From Amborella trichopoda (Eukaryota > Streptophyta > Magnoliopsida > Amborellales > Amborellaceae), in contig NW_006497023.1 in NCBI RefSeq assembly GCF_000471905.2, forward strand, positions 1,349,380 to 1,413,379: a stretch of 64,000 nt of DNA. Direction: 5' to 3'. Positions 19,991-31,900 of this stretch are shown in pieces. The notes beneath the pieces were generated by a model. It worked only from the letters and a program-made list of their open reading frames with translations. It made no database searches and was not told where the DNA came from. Made by a program: the position numbers and the translations under genes. Every line of letters starts with the position of its first letter. Position 1 is the first letter of the stretch.

Positions 19991-21660
19991 TGTCGGTTAC
20001 TCAAAGTGACTATGATGATCACTCCACGACTGACTCTATGCTTAACCTGCCTAAACCTAGGGACCAAACTGTTGCAACCTCTTGGAATTATCAATAGACC
20101 TCAGACCAATCCATTATCTAACGCCTAGGCCTTCAGTTAGAGACAGAGTCCCAAGCATCCACTCCTAATCCTAAAATTGGTTTGATCCGAAAGGCTGGTT
20201 CAGCCCGAAAGACTCTGGATAGTCAAGGGGTCCGACCTGGAGTTGTCCTGCGAGGGGTCTTAGGCAACCAAAGTAGCAGTCGAGTGGGGGAAGAACTTCA
20301 TGCAGCATTTAATGCCAATTCCCAGAACTCGGACCGAGATAACTCTGGGGTGCAACGGTCCCAAGACCAAGACCCACCTAGGTCTAGGGGATCCAATCCT
20401 ACCTCGAGTTGTCGAAGTACAGCTCATGATGTCCTAAACACCATACAAGGCAGAGGTGTCAACCCATACCGACCCCTAGGCAAGATAGGTGTCCAAGCTT
20501 CCCTTAAAAGTCTAATTGACCTAAGTTACACTGTTCATGCCCCAGCTTACGGGTCGAACCCAAATCAAGTCAGTGGCATAAGTCAACCCTTAGCACAACC
20601 GAGTCAGCTGATTCTTCAATCGGTCCTTCTAATTCACCCAGTCCAACAAATCGTGCCATTTCCACAACCAGTGGTGACACCTATGGGCCAGTATGCCCCT
20701 CATGCAAAAATCTCAACTTACTAATCTACACTACGGAACCCACCGACCAATGGGCCTATTGTCATGTCAAATACTCAACAAGAAGGCACTTTAAAAGCGA
20801 TGCATGATATGCTCGTAAGAATGGGAATGCATGATATTCTACCCCCAAAGGCCTATGTTCAAGAGACCCTTGGAGGCATGGAGGACCTTCCCCTGGGATT
20901 TATTGTCCCAGAATTTAAGAATTAGTTTAATGGGAAGAGTGATCTAGATGCTCACGTCAACGCGTATCTCCTTCTCATGAGAACTTTACGAGATAGACCT
21001 AACCAAAGGAAGGCCATATTTTCGCAAACATTGACCGGCGAAGCCTTGAACTAGCATCGGAGAATAATGTCTGCTCAACCACACATCATTCCAAACAAAA
21101 TGTTCAACCTATTTGCCCCTCACTATTGCGGGAGGGGTCGACACTAAGATCTCTCTCCCTGAGCTAGCTCAGTGCAACGAAGCAAAATCTAGGAGAATTC
21201 TGCGAGGATTTCATCCGTCGATTTCGTGAGGCGGCAATTCGGGTCGTAGAATTCCCATTGACATACCCAGCCAAAATTTCCATGGCCTTAAAGAACATTG
21301 CTCTTGGATACAGGACCTTTTTCAGCCAAGGCCTTATCCCCCACTCTTTCGACTCCATGATCGAGTGAGTGGCACGACATGAAAGGGCAAGAGGGACACC
21401 CCTCAACACCATGCCCCATAATAAACCAATAACGACTCCCCAAAATAAGAGCAAAAACAACAACAAGGGGAAAGCTTTCGATCGGGTTATTGAGATTGTC
21501 GTTAACGGATCGGCTCAAGGTTCAGCCACTCAGGGCAACAATCAGAACCAAAAATTGAAGGGGTCCGCTTAGAGCCAACGCTCGAAATAATAATCAAAGG
21601 GGAGAGGATAATTTCAATCCTCTCAAAGACCCGCTGGAAAAAGAGTTAGAATTACTCCTA
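19991..21660 (+). pseudogene. N0 gag (degenerate)
   Basis: The start ATG at 19991 opens with MSVTQSDYDDHS, matching N1 at 36595 (MSVTQGDYDDHS). A low-complexity, Pro/Ser/Gln-rich N-terminal region follows (open frame 20182-20724), then the gag core (about 20930-21370): FNGKSDLDAHVNAYLLLM, LRDRPNQRKAIFSQTLTGEA, and FFSQGLIPHSF-like readings in shifting frames. Stops near 20096, 20118, 20723 and 20923, and frameshifts around 21140-21200, destroy it. N1 preserves the core better (37674-38048). Confidence 0.8.
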
Positions 21661-22240
21661 GTAAGAAACATGGTTTATCTACCGTCACCATCTGAACCAC
21701 CATTTCAAGTCACGAGCAAGAGCATGAGGTACAAATGGCATCAAAACCATGCACATGATACCCAAAATTGCATATATTTGAAACAAGTAATTCAGGGGTT
21801 AATCAATAGGGGGGGCATCACTGTCACACCTAGAAGTCAACCCATTGAAGAGCTTAATCAAAAGATGGGTATCTTCATAAACCCTCTCCCTAAGAATATG
21901 GCCAAAACGACCGAAAAGTCGGGAGCTCAAGACAACGCAAAAGAGATCATTATCATTCATATGATTGAGAATGGGGACGAAGAAGATGATCTCAGCCAAT
22001 TTATATTTGCTTGTGATCATCACTTTTAAAAGCCCGAAGTAGATCTTTTGAGCCTTTTGAGAGAAAACCCTTCAACTCCGAACATCGACAACTGTCCCAA
22101 ATGGGATCAATACAATGAAGATGACACATTAGAGATCGATATGGTTAGAGTCGATGACAAGGCGTCATCCCCCAAACCAGGGGCCAACACCCCAAAATCT
22201 CCCATTACTGTTGCTAGGGCTAACCCTATCGAGCTTTAAG
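21661..22240 (+). pseudogene. N0 gag C-terminal zinc-knuckle-like region
   Basis: Frame 21670-22029 reads YKWHQNHAHDTQNCIYLKQ, the gag nucleic-acid-binding segment (in N1 CKWHQNHAHDIQNC; N0 has Tyr for the first Cys), followed by VIQGLINRGGITV and an acidic linker to 22239 with one stop at 22027. The first zinc ligand is therefore lost in N0. Confidence 0.8.
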
Positions 22241-23190
22241 CTAGTGAGGTTGATTCTCTAACTCGAAGAGGTCGAGTGTTCAAACCCGTTCAATTAATGG
22301 CCGACACTCTCGATGAAAGGATGGGAAACTCCTCAAGAGCCAGACAACCAACAGGGGTTGTAGATCATGAGACGAACAAGGAAATTCAAGGATCTACAAG
22401 CACCTACAATCTACCGACTCATCTCGAAAGGATCCAGGCTCAAATCTCCATCTTGGAGCTACTCGCCAACTCACCAGCACACAGGGCCCAGATCGAAAAG
22501 GTCCTTGCCAAGACACACATCCTGAGCAACACATAGCCGGATGCGTTGTGCAGTATGATCAACCAACTAATGGCACCAACACTAATCGTGTTCACAGATG
22601 ATGACATCCCAATCAGCTTCAACGGCTTCAATGTCCAACCCCTGCACATCACTATTTTCATGCAAGGATATGAAATACAGAGAGTGCTTGTTGATAATAG
22701 GGCACCCCTAAACTTATGCCCTATGAAAATGGTGAAGCAGATAGGCAAAAGCGCGGAAGACTTCGAGCAGTGTCAACTAACTACCGCTGCGTACGACGGG
22801 ACTAAGAGACAAGTTGAAAGCATACTGCCTCTCACACTTAACGTCGGCCTAGTCATCTAAGCGATAAAGTTTTATGTCTTAGACATAAAACCTTCGTTCA
22901 ACATGCTGCTAGGAAGACTGTGGCTGCACGAAAACCTCATGGTCGCCTCTATGCTCCATCAATGCCTCAAATTTCAAATGAAAAATGGCATCGCGAAGGT
23001 ATGAGCTGAACCCCCTACTTTTCTCAATCCTAGCAAACAAAACGAGAAGCTAGCCGTAGGGGTCGAGTTGGAGAAATCTCACTTGTCTCCTTCGAACAAG
23101 CTGATTGTGCCACCTTACCTCTAGAGGCCGGCGACCTTGGTCCTCAAATTTTGCAAACTTCTGCATCGATGGAGGACATTATCTATTGTC
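22241..23190 (+). pseudogene. N0 aspartic protease region
   Basis: Linker 22276-22536 (VFKPVQLMADTLDERMGNSS, ISILELLANSPAHRAQIEKV) leads to the protease at 22546-22990: ITIFMQGYEIQRVLVDNRAP, then FYVLDIKPSFNMLLGRLWLH. The catalytic D-x-G position reads D-N-R, so the enzyme would be inactive. Stops at 22534 and 22858 split the frame. The order gag, linker, protease is shared with P and N1. Confidence 0.8.
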
Positions 23191-23820
23191 AACATCGATA
23201 TGGTTTTAGGTCCCTCGAAGATTGGCACATGCTCCTCTCCCAAGGCTTCCAACCAGGCCAAGGCATGGGGAGTCAAGGGCAAGGCGTAATGGAGGCAATT
23301 TCTAAATCACCCTAAGCCAAAACTGAAAATAGGGATCGAAGAGGACTCGGGTGTTCTCTCACTTAATTTCAAAGACGAATGAAGCTTTCATGTAATACTA
23401 GTTTTGTATCCAGAGGCATTCGAAGCCTCGATCCTCTAAATATCCATCCTTCAAAACTGCCAAAGATGATCCTTGATTCCCCAACAGGGAATAACTCTTT
23501 TCCACATCTCATCACCTACAAGAACTGGGAATTAAAGACCTTTTCGCTGACTTGGATTTGAAGGTATGCACAATCGGTTCTAACACAGCCAAACTTGCTC
23601 ATCCGCCTATCCAAACCCAGAAATTGAATTGGCCGATCACTCCTCTCTCTCGAGAATCGCTGGAAGCATACCAGTGGCACCTTCAAGTCTCAGTGTCAAA
23701 AAAGGGATAGGTGCTGGGTGGCCATCTAACCACCTGGCGCGTCCAGTCCTCAACATTTCTCTCGTGAGTCCCATAAGGGACACCACTTGCGACATTTCAA
23801 AACCATGGAAAATTCAAAAC
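23191..23820 (+). pseudogene. N0 G-patch-like segment and linker
   Basis: Around 23225-23290 the plus strand reads LSQGFQPGQGMGSQGQGVM, the glycine spacing of a G-patch, with a downstream GLG near 23345. The following linker (23379-23700) matches the linker of P, including RESLEAYQWHLQV. Several stops. Confidence 0.6.
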
Positions 23821-25117
23821 ATGATAAAACTGATGATAATGAAAAAGAATTTTCAAAAATGGCGCTCACTCAAGATAGCTCAATAACTGTGCATAATACC
23901 CAAGATGATGAATTGGATGACCAAGATGAAGATCAAGAGAGCCAAGAGTCAGAAGAAATCTCTCAACCTGAGGAACTTATTTCTCATGTTGAGCAATTCA
24001 AGAAGAGGTTCGATGGTGACCCAACAGCAATCGTTGAAGAGACAATTGATGTAAACCTTGAAACTGAGAAGGACCCAAGGTTAACCAAGATTGGAACCAC
24101 GTTTTTTTCTGAGGAGCGGGAAAATAGGATTTCCTTCCTCAAGGAATATTGCAGTGTCTTCACTTGGTCATACGATGATACGTTACGGTAAATCCCACAT
24201 TGATGCAACATCACCTAATATTCAATGAAGGGGTGAAGCCTGTAAGGCAGAAACTCTGACGTCAAAAGACCCACCTTGAGCTTAATATCAAAGAAGAAAT
24301 TGACAAATTGCTCAAGGGGAGCTTCATTACTCTCGCCGATTATTCAAAATGGTTGGCCGAAATTGTGGTCGTACCCAAGAGAGACGGGAGGATCCGAGTG
24401 TGTGTTGATTTCAAAGACCTCAATATGGCATGTCTCAAAGACAATATTCCATTATCAAACATAGATGCCTAGGTCAACAACACTGCGGTTCATGAGATGT
24501 TGTCATTCATGGATGGCTTCTCGAGTTACAACCAAATCCTCATGGCAGAAGAAGACCAAACCAAGACGTCATTCATAACGCAATGGGGAACCTACTGTTA
24601 TAAAGTCATGCGCTTCGGTATCAAAAACATAGGAGCAACATATCAACGGGCAATGACTAGTATCTTCCATGCTCTAATGCACACCATTATAGAAGACTAT
24701 GTCAACGACATTCTGGTCAAGTCAAAGACCAAGTCTGATCATCTCACCAACTTGAGAACCATTTTTGAAAGACTCCGGAAACATCAACTCGAACTCAATC
24801 CACAAAAATATTCCTTTAGAGTTGAATCCGACAACTTACTAGGCTTTATAGTAAACCAAACAGGCATTGAGGTGGACCCATCCAAAATACGAGTCATCAC
24901 TGAAATGCCTCCTCCCCGAAACATCCGAAAAATTAGTGGGCATCAAGGTCGCATACAAGCCATAAGGTATTTCATTTCAATACTGGCGGATAAGTGCGCA
25001 CCATTCAACAAACTCCTTAAGAATGACACCCCATTCATATGGGACAATGAATGTCAAGAAGCGTTCGATAAAATCAAGGAGTACCTCACCAAAACCTCCC
25101 ATCATTTGTCCTCCTAG
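23821..25117 (+). pseudogene. N0 reverse transcriptase (degenerate)
   Basis: Acidic N-terminal linker (23787-24191; DDELDDQDEDQESQESEE), a frameshift near 24185, then fingers/palm: WLAEIVVVPKRDGRIRVCVD (about 24350-24410), FSSYNQILMAEEDQTKTSF, QWGTYCYKVMRFGIKN. The catalytic motif is YVNDILVKSK (about 24700-24730), with Asn for the first Asp. Thumb and connection: LNPQKYSFRVESDNLLGFIV, GIEVDPSKIRVITEMPPPRN, WDNECQEAFDKIKEYL. The open frame 24497-25117 covers most of the palm and thumb. The catalytic change and upstream stops make it inactive. Confidence 0.88.
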
Positions 25118-25990
25118 TCCAGATAAACCCATGTTCCTGTATATGTCAGTGAAAGGCAAGACTATGGGGGCAATGTTAGGACAATATAACGACCATGAAA
25201 AGGAACAAACGATATACTATATCAGCAAAACCATGGTCGACTATGAGACAAGATACATGAATGTGAAGAAACACTGCCTAATACTTGTGTGGGCCATGCA
25301 GAAACTAAGGTATTATGTCTTATCTCATTCAGTCACGCTCATATCAAAAATTGACCCACTCAAGTACTTATTGGAGAGGCCAGTCCTCAACGGACATTTG
25401 GCGAAGTGGAGAATGCTATTGAGCGAGTTTGAGATCGAGTATGTCACTCAAAAATCGGTCAAAGGACAAGCCATTGTTTACCACTTAGCTGAACACGTAC
25501 TGCCAAACAATAGTCCTGTTAACAAGGATCTCTCTGATGAGAACCTCTTCACAATTGAGGGCTTCATTTGGGAGCTACACTTCGATGGTGCAAGGAACGA
25601 ATATAGGTCAGGTATAGGAGTCATATTATGCTCACCTGAGAAGATTTTAATACCAAAAGCCATCAAAGTGAATTTCCCATGTACCAATAAAGTTGTTGAA
25701 TACAAAGCCTTGATAATCGGGCTTGAGAATGCCATGAGAATGAAAATCTAGCAAATAGGAGTAATTGGTGACTCCTTACTCGTCATAAACCAAGTTCAAG
25801 GGATTTGGAGGGTGAAAGAAGAAAAGCTCAAACCCTATCAAGAAAAGGTGGAAAATATGATTCCATATTTTAAGAAAATCACTTTTCAACATGTAACTTG
25901 GGAAAATAATCGGTTCATCGACACTCTTGCAACCCTTGCTTCGATGGTCGATATTCATTTAGAAATCACCACATTGCCATTCTATATCAG
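25118..25990 (+). pseudogene. N0 RT connection and RNase H
   Basis: A 242-codon frame (25023-25751) holds the tether/connection (KTMGAMLGQYNDHEKEQTIY, MNVKKHCLILVWAMQKLRYY, LLERPVLNGHLAKWRMLLSE) and the first half of RNase H (ELHFDGARNEYRSGIGVILC; VEYKALIIGLENAM). A TAG at 25749 precedes GDSLLVINQVQGIW, and the domain ends with HVTWENNRFIDTLATLASMV. All four acidic positions (D, E, D, D) are visible. This whole block between MGAMLG and VKEEKLK is deleted in P. Confidence 0.87.
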
Positions 25991-27344
25991 GAATAAACAT
26001 GACCCTTCCCCACCGAGGGTCGAAAAAGAAATAGAGCAAGAGAATGAGAACGATGGGGAAGTATCTTTCGTGGTTTCAGATGCCATAGTCAAAGAAAAAC
26101 CAGGGTTCCATGATGTTTTGTACCTGTTAAAAGATGGTTTATACCCCGAAGGAGCCAATAAAAAGGATAAAGCCCTCCGAAGGTTTTCTATAGGATTCAT
26201 AGTTAGAGGTGATCTCCTATTCAAAATTCCTTCGATGGCATCATTATATGGTGCCTCGATCAGCCAGAAATTGACCAAGTACTGACAGAGCTGCACAATG
26301 AAGGAGGTCATTCTGGGGCAGTCGCCTTAGCTCAGAAAATCAAGCGTCAAGGCTACTATTGGACCACCATGGCTGAAGACTGCTGGAAGTTTGTTAAGAG
26401 GTGTCCCAAATGTCAACTCTATGGAGACCTCATCCATGCACCGTCCGTATCACTCAACTCAACACCACCCGTATGGCCTTCGCCATGTGGGGTCTTGATA
26501 TCATCAGAATGATATCACCAAAGCCTCAAACAGCCACCGTTTTATATTAAGGGCTACCGAATAGTTCACCAAATGGGTAAAGTCCGCATCATTTGTTAAA
26601 ATTGAAGGCCAACATGTTGCTCGTTTCATAAAGAACAATATTGTATTCAGATTCAGTGTTTCTAAGCCAATCATTATTGATAATGGATCCAATTTAAAAA
26701 ATGAAAAGGTCACTAAGGTGTGCAAAAGGTTTGGGATAACACAGAAATTCTCCACACCTTACTACCATCAAGGAAACGAATAAACAGAACCCACAAATAA
26801 AGGACTTCTCACAATCATAGACAAAATAATAGAAGGCGGGAAAGATTGGGACAAAAAGCTAAATGACGCCCTATGGGCCAACCGGACAATTCAAAAGACT
26901 CCTACTGGCATGACCCCATACTCATTGGTGTATGGTATGGAAGCAGTGCTACCCATCGAAGTTGAGATACCATCTCTCTGAATCCTTATTCATAAAAATT
27001 TAGATGAGAAACAAAAGGTCGAAGAACGAATCGCTGCCCTCATTAATTTGGAAGAAAAACGACTACGAGCAACACATGATATCGTTGCTTACCAGTGTAG
27101 AACCGAGAGGACATATCAAAGAAAAGTTTTTCCTCGATAATTCAGAGAAGGAGACATTGTACTCAAGAAAATCTTCCACACTCCTACAAATCCACACCCT
27201 TTAGGCAAGTTCAAACCGAATTGGGAGGGGCCATTCGTGGTTAGCCAAATGCATGCAGGTAATTCTTATGTGATCAAAACTCAGGACGGGTACGACCTCA
27301 ATGACCCCATTAATGCAATGTATCTTAGAAAATACTACACGTAA
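25991..27344 (+). pseudogene. N0 integrase (degenerate)
   Basis: Zinc domain at about 26288-26425: LHNEGGHSGAVALAQKIKRQ and CPKCQLYG. Core: WGLDIIRMISPK with the first Asp (26490-26520), FTKWVKSASFVKIEGQHVA, IIIDNGSNLKNEKV with the second Asp (about 26675), and TEPTNKGL with the Glu (about 26790). C-terminal: MTPYSLVYGMEAVLPIEVEI, then GDIVLKKIFHTPTNPHPLGK, PNWEGPFVV, LNDPINAMYLRKYYT and stop at 27342-27344. The catalytic triad is present but stops near 26285, 26560, 26782, 26981 and 27140 interrupt it. P has the same C-terminus at 43360-44144. Confidence 0.88.
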
Positions 27345-28160
27345 TGGGCTCAAAAACATGGTGAAGACCTGAAAAGGCATCACAAAGAAAAATAAAGAAA
27401 GAAAAATATAAAAAAACAAAAAAATTGATGTGATGAAAACCTAAAAAGGCACCACGGGTAAAAGGAATCAAAAGATCTCCTAGAAGGAGCTTTCTATCCA
27501 AAGCACTCAAGTACTTGCAAGTTTCAATAATACTATGCAAGCAGACCCTGAGGATGAAAACCAAAGTGATTTCAACGAACCTTGGAAAATGTTGAGACCC
27601 TCCAAGATAGAAGCTCGACAAGAATCCAGAGGGCTCTTCATGGATCCTCGAAGCAGAGGATGAAAGCTCCAAAGGTAAAAAGACAACTCCGTGATTTCTG
27701 AGTTCTCACGATCCCACAAAGGAATCCTTTCATCATCTTTTGGTAGAATATAAAGAAGAAAATGACCACCAAAGGGGCCATAGGTGGCAAAATTGTAAGG
27801 CCCATCCCTTTTAACAATGTTGTTTCAATTTATTATTAAAATCATCCATTTTCAAAACCCATGCACTCCATGGTTGTATGAGTATAACTACCAACTACCA
27901 CATATCGGAGATGGGTGAATCTCGCTAATGATGATATTGGCTAGTCTGGGAGTGTTTTTCTCTCGATTGGATCTCCTGAGGCAAAATGAGTCAAGCTCAT
28001 CCCCGTGTGTGCGTACGATGTCCCAATAGCTGGAAATTCGAGACAAAGACCCTACAACTAGGTGGCTGAGTTTGTAACAATTCAGTTTGGAAAGTGTGTG
28101 CAAAGAAAGTGTTCTACTCTACTTCAATGAGTCAACTGAACACGTATAAGTTAAAAGACC
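27345..28160 (+). other. N0 post-pol region
   Basis: Non-coding. Begins with two copies of a motif like GGTGAAGACCTGAAAAGGCA (27357, 27430), then a conserved segment TAAGGCCCATCCCTTTT (27797) and ACTACCAACTACCACATATC (27888), both also in P at 44673-44890. Relative to P about 130 bp is missing near 27865. Confidence 0.6.
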
Positions 28161-28425
28161 CCCCAACAGGGACAATTAAACAAAAAAAAAAAAAGAGAAA
28201 TCAAGCAGAATAGAAAACAAAATTTTGGCTATCACAAAATTCTAACTTCAATTCATCCCCTAAAAAATTGGCTTATTACAGGTGTTCACGCCATCAAACT
28301 TGGTCTTAGGACTGAAATTTCTACTGTCCCAATGGACTTCAATAAAAAGAAAAAGTACTGAAAATGAGAATGATCACAGGCTCAATCCTGCCAAGGAAAA
28401 AAGGAAAGAAAAGAAAATAGTTTGG

Positions 28426-30222
28426 TTATTCAGTATTCGAATTCGGATCAACATCCTTCTCCTTGAGTTTCGCCACGAAGGCCACCCATCGAGCTAATTC
28501 GACATCAGCCTCTTTCAAGTTGATGTCAGATGTGTCCTCATTTGAATTGATTCGTTTATTTGAACAAAAGGTGCCATCTTCTCGATGAGGCACAAGATTC
28601 TGACCAAGAGCAGAAGACTCGCCATGAAGTCTCGAAGATCTAAGGCATAATGGAAGAGGTAGGCATGTTCCTACCAAGAATCATAGTTCGAAGTGGTTGT
28701 AGGCTTGTCTTGCTTAGCTAACCCCTCACTAGAAGAGGACTTCTTCCCCTTTCGTGACAAACTTGCCTTGGTCAGAAGAGCTGAAGAGTGCTGACGAAGT
28801 GGAAGATAGGGTGATAATCGATCACCTCTCCGTAATAAGCGTAATTCTGAATGTGGCAAAACAGGCGAAGAACCCTTTGAGGGAAATACCCATCTGTGAA
28901 GAATTGCCCGCCAATATAACACATGAATGTCCCATAGCAAGAAAAAATAGGGACATGTTCTCAAGGCCCCTAATCACCCAATAGAAAGACGACAACTCGT
29001 CCAAAACTCACCGATAATAAATAACATTTGTGATAGGCGGGAGTCATTGACATATGTCAGTCCCAAAGTAGTAGATACAGTCATCATTGATCGAGGAGGA
29101 TGGATAATGGCGATGTGTTTATAGGCCCAAACTTGAGAAAATAGAGCTCAAAATTACCCCCAAAACTCACACAACAGAAGCCCTGAACCCGAGAATCATC
29201 CGACGTAGTTTGACCAGGGCGACACTGGTAGTGTCGCCCAGCCTGTGTGGGCGACACTAGTAGTGTCGCCCGGCTTGTGTGGGTGACACTTGCCGTGTCG
29301 CCCAACTTAAAACCTCCCGGATCGAGCCGAGCTTTTTCCAATAAATTCCTATGTTAAAAACATGAACTCTAGAGCCCAAAACAGGACAAAAAATTGTGTT
29401 CCAAGGGAAAAATAAAATAAAATTGTGTGTTCAAAATATAACTGCAAATCAAGACACTGCCCTCAATAAATCGATCGCCTCGCATGACCCGGTCGTGAAG
29501 ACCGCAGTATATGCCCGCCAACACGGTCGAAACAATGGTGTAACCTGCTCATTCCCAGAAGGCATGGACTAAGGGAATAAGGGAGGTACGAACTGTTTTG
29601 CGACCACTTGGAAAAAGGATGGATCCTAACAGCACGAAAAGAAAAAGACGGATCTGTTCAGCTCCTTGAGATTGCTCTCGATTCCGGACCAGCAGCTCCA
29701 TATCAACCCACTGGCCACGCAAAGAATAAGCAGCCCCCAACAGTCGTGCACCCATGATAGAATGGTTGTCAGTGGTAGTGGAAGGTTGATACGCAATCCT
29801 GGCTAGGTTCAGCCCAGAAATTCAGGCCACTTCCTCTTAGGTTTCTCGCCCTTAGGAAGAAAGAAGGTATTCGTCTGATGATTGAAAGTTTCAGCGAGAG
29901 TCTCGAGGAGCGGAAAGTTCACATGGCAAGAGGCCATGTTCAAGATACCCATCATCGAAATTGAAGCCAGAAGGACCATGAGCTCTGGCCACTGCCGAGC
30001 AGAAAGAAATCAATCTCGGAACCAAGGTCCGATGATAGGAAAGCCATTGACGCGTCAAGGAACTGCACCCAACCAACGACATGAGAAATATGAGAGGGCA
30101 AACTTTCAGGAAAGTGCTTAACCTTAGGAAAAATATGGAAGTCCTCCTCCTCTCTTTTGTCGTCAACTCGCTCGAGAGCCTTCCCCTTGCCCGCGAAGAT
30201 CGCATTGTTCTTCTTAGAAACC
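28426..30222 (-). pseudogene. Antisense ORF in N0 between pol and 3' LTR, unknown function
   Basis: On the strand opposite to gag-pol, an ATG at 30222 opens MVSKKNNAIFAGKGKALERV and runs in-frame to 29952 (LPSHISHVVGWVQFLDASMA). After frameshifts it continues FNHQTNTFFLPKGEKPKRKW, then MGARLLGAAYSLRGQWVDME and LFVLLGSILFPSGRKTVRT (29755-29549), and later LKEADVELARWVAFVAKLKE (28500-28430). The pieces are in a consistent order, which argues for one decayed gene of about 500-600 codons rather than chance frames. Extra antisense ORFs near the 3' end are known in plant Ty3/gypsy elements, some encoding plant-mobile-domain proteins. I do not recognise the domain here with confidence. P and N1 lack it. 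Confidence 0.5.
29215..29312 (+). repeat. Three tandem GGGCGACAC / GTGTCGCCC hairpins
   Basis: GGGCGACACTGGTAGTGTCG, GGGCGACACTAGTAGTGTCG and a diverged third unit lie 30-35 bases apart. Each is a near-perfect inverted repeat with a 4-base loop. They lie within the antisense gene region. Confidence 0.9.
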
Positions 30223-30422
30223 ATGAAAACCTAAGGATGGGTGCAATAAAATCCTGTAAAAATAGAGGGAAGATGATGAAAAAGGGAGAGGATGAAGGTG
30301 AGAAGAAGAAAATTGAGTTTGAAACATGAGAGAAGAATGGGAGAGGGATGATTTTTATTAAATAAAAGAAAAAAAAGAAACCCGACCCAAAACACGTCCT
30401 ATAGTTATCTACTTTGGCCAAC

Positions 30423-30890
30423 AGTGGGTTTAGATAACCTTACAACTAAGAAAAGAAAAAAAAAAATTGAGGGTCGGAGGTTTGGGCGACATGCCCCGTG
30501 TCGCCCAATTACGTACTCAGACTTGGGCAACACCACCCATGTCGCCCACATATTTTATTTTTTTTAAAAAAACCCCTTTTAATCCCTCAAATTTTCCAAT
30601 AAAAAAAAAATATGGGCGACACTGGCCATTTCGCTCAGCCTGTTAGGGTGACACGCCACCTAAGCGACACCACTGATGTCGCCCATACATTTTTGCCAAA
30701 AATTTTATTTTTACATTTTCCAGCAAAATACACTTAATAAAAAAGCAAAGAGCTTTTTTAGGTGGGCGACACGGCTAGTGTCGCCCAAAAATATTTCCCC
30801 GAAACTTTCCCCACTCAATTTTTGGGGACTTCCATGGATCAAACATGGTTTGTCATAGTTTTTTGTAATCATTTTCAAACATTTTTATTA
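30423..30890 (+). repeat. Hairpin cluster and AT-rich spacer in the N0 3' region
   Basis: GGGCGACATGCCCCGTGTCG (30484), GGGCAACACCACCCATGTCG (30526), a diverged unit near 30614-30690, and GGGCGACACGGCTAGTGTCG (30763), separated by A/T-rich sequence. No coding potential. Confidence 0.8.
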
Positions 30891-30894
30891 ACTT

Positions 30895-31245
30895 TTAAAA
30901 TAAAACGCTCCTCGGTGGAATGAGCCTAAACTGCCATCCAATTATCCAGACAATTTAAAAAAAAAATCAAAAAAATAAAAAACCTCCCTTATGGCACGAG
31001 CCTAAACTGCCAACCAATTTCAAAAATAAAATCAAAAATAAAATAAAAAATAAAAAAGGAAGCGCTCCTCTGTGGCATAAGCCTAAACTGCCAACCAATT
31101 TTTCAAAAAATTTCAAAAAAATAAAACACTTCTTTGTGGCACGAGCCTAAACTGCTAACCAATTTCAAAAATAAAATCAAAAATAAAAACGACAACACTC
31201 GTCAGTGGCATGAGCCTAAACTGCCAACCAAAGCCCCATCCATGG
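30895..31245 (+). repeat. Tandem repeat around GAGCCTAAACTGCCAACCAA
   Basis: Five to six units of 60-75 bp, each with GGCACGAGCCTAAACTGCCA and a variable AAAATCAAAAATAAAA spacer. Confidence 0.85.
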
Positions 31246-31265
31246 CACAACCAACCTATTTCAAT

Positions 31266-31900
31266 GGAAAAACATCAAACTCGTGCGATGTTAAATAGCC
31301 GAGACAAGAAAAACCGTCAAACTCGTGCGACATTAAAGAGCCGAGATAGGAAAAACGTCAAACTCATGTGACGTTAAAGAGCCACGACAGGAAAAATGTC
31401 AAACTCGTGCGACGTTAAAAAGCCGAGACAGGAAAAATATCAAACTTGTGTGACATTAAAGAGCCAAGACAGGAAAAATGTCAAGCTCGTGCAACGTTAA
31501 AGAGCCGAGAATGGAAAAACGTCAAACTCGTGCGACGTTAAAGAGTCGAGACAGGAAAAATGTCAAACTCATGCGACGTTAAGACCCTGTTCAATGTGTT
31601 CCGGGCACAACCACCCTGTTCAAACGTCAAGCCCCGTACGCTGCTAAAGGTTGGGTATATCTAGTTCAACGTCAAACTCGTGCGACGTAAAAGAGCTTAG
31701 ACATGTAACATCTAGCCTCGTATGCCATAAAATGTTCGATGTGTTTAGGGCACAACCACCCCATTCAATGTTGTTCAGGGCACAACCACCCTGTTCAATG
31801 TGTTCAAGGCACAACCACTTTGTTCAAACATCTATCCCCGTATGACGTAAAAGGGTCGGGTGTATGGTCCATTGCTGCATGATGCTAAACTGCTTAAAGG
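31266..31900 (+). repeat. 41-bp minisatellite and CACAACCACC repeats
   Basis: About eight units of GTCAAACTCGTGCGACGTTA plus AAGAGCCGAGACAGGAAAAA (31270-31590), then repeats of GGGCACAACCACCCTGTTCA (31605-31830). Similar arrays occur in P (45030-45200) and N1 (39578-39660). Confidence 0.85.

Noticed and set aside
28754-28984. Plus-strand 76-codon frame
   Set aside because: Lies opposite the decayed antisense gene and has no match in P or N1.
30081-30421. Plus-strand and alternative minus-strand frames over the N0 antisense gene start
   Set aside because: Shadow frames; the 30222-29952 frame has the better protein-like composition and continues in order with the downstream fragments.
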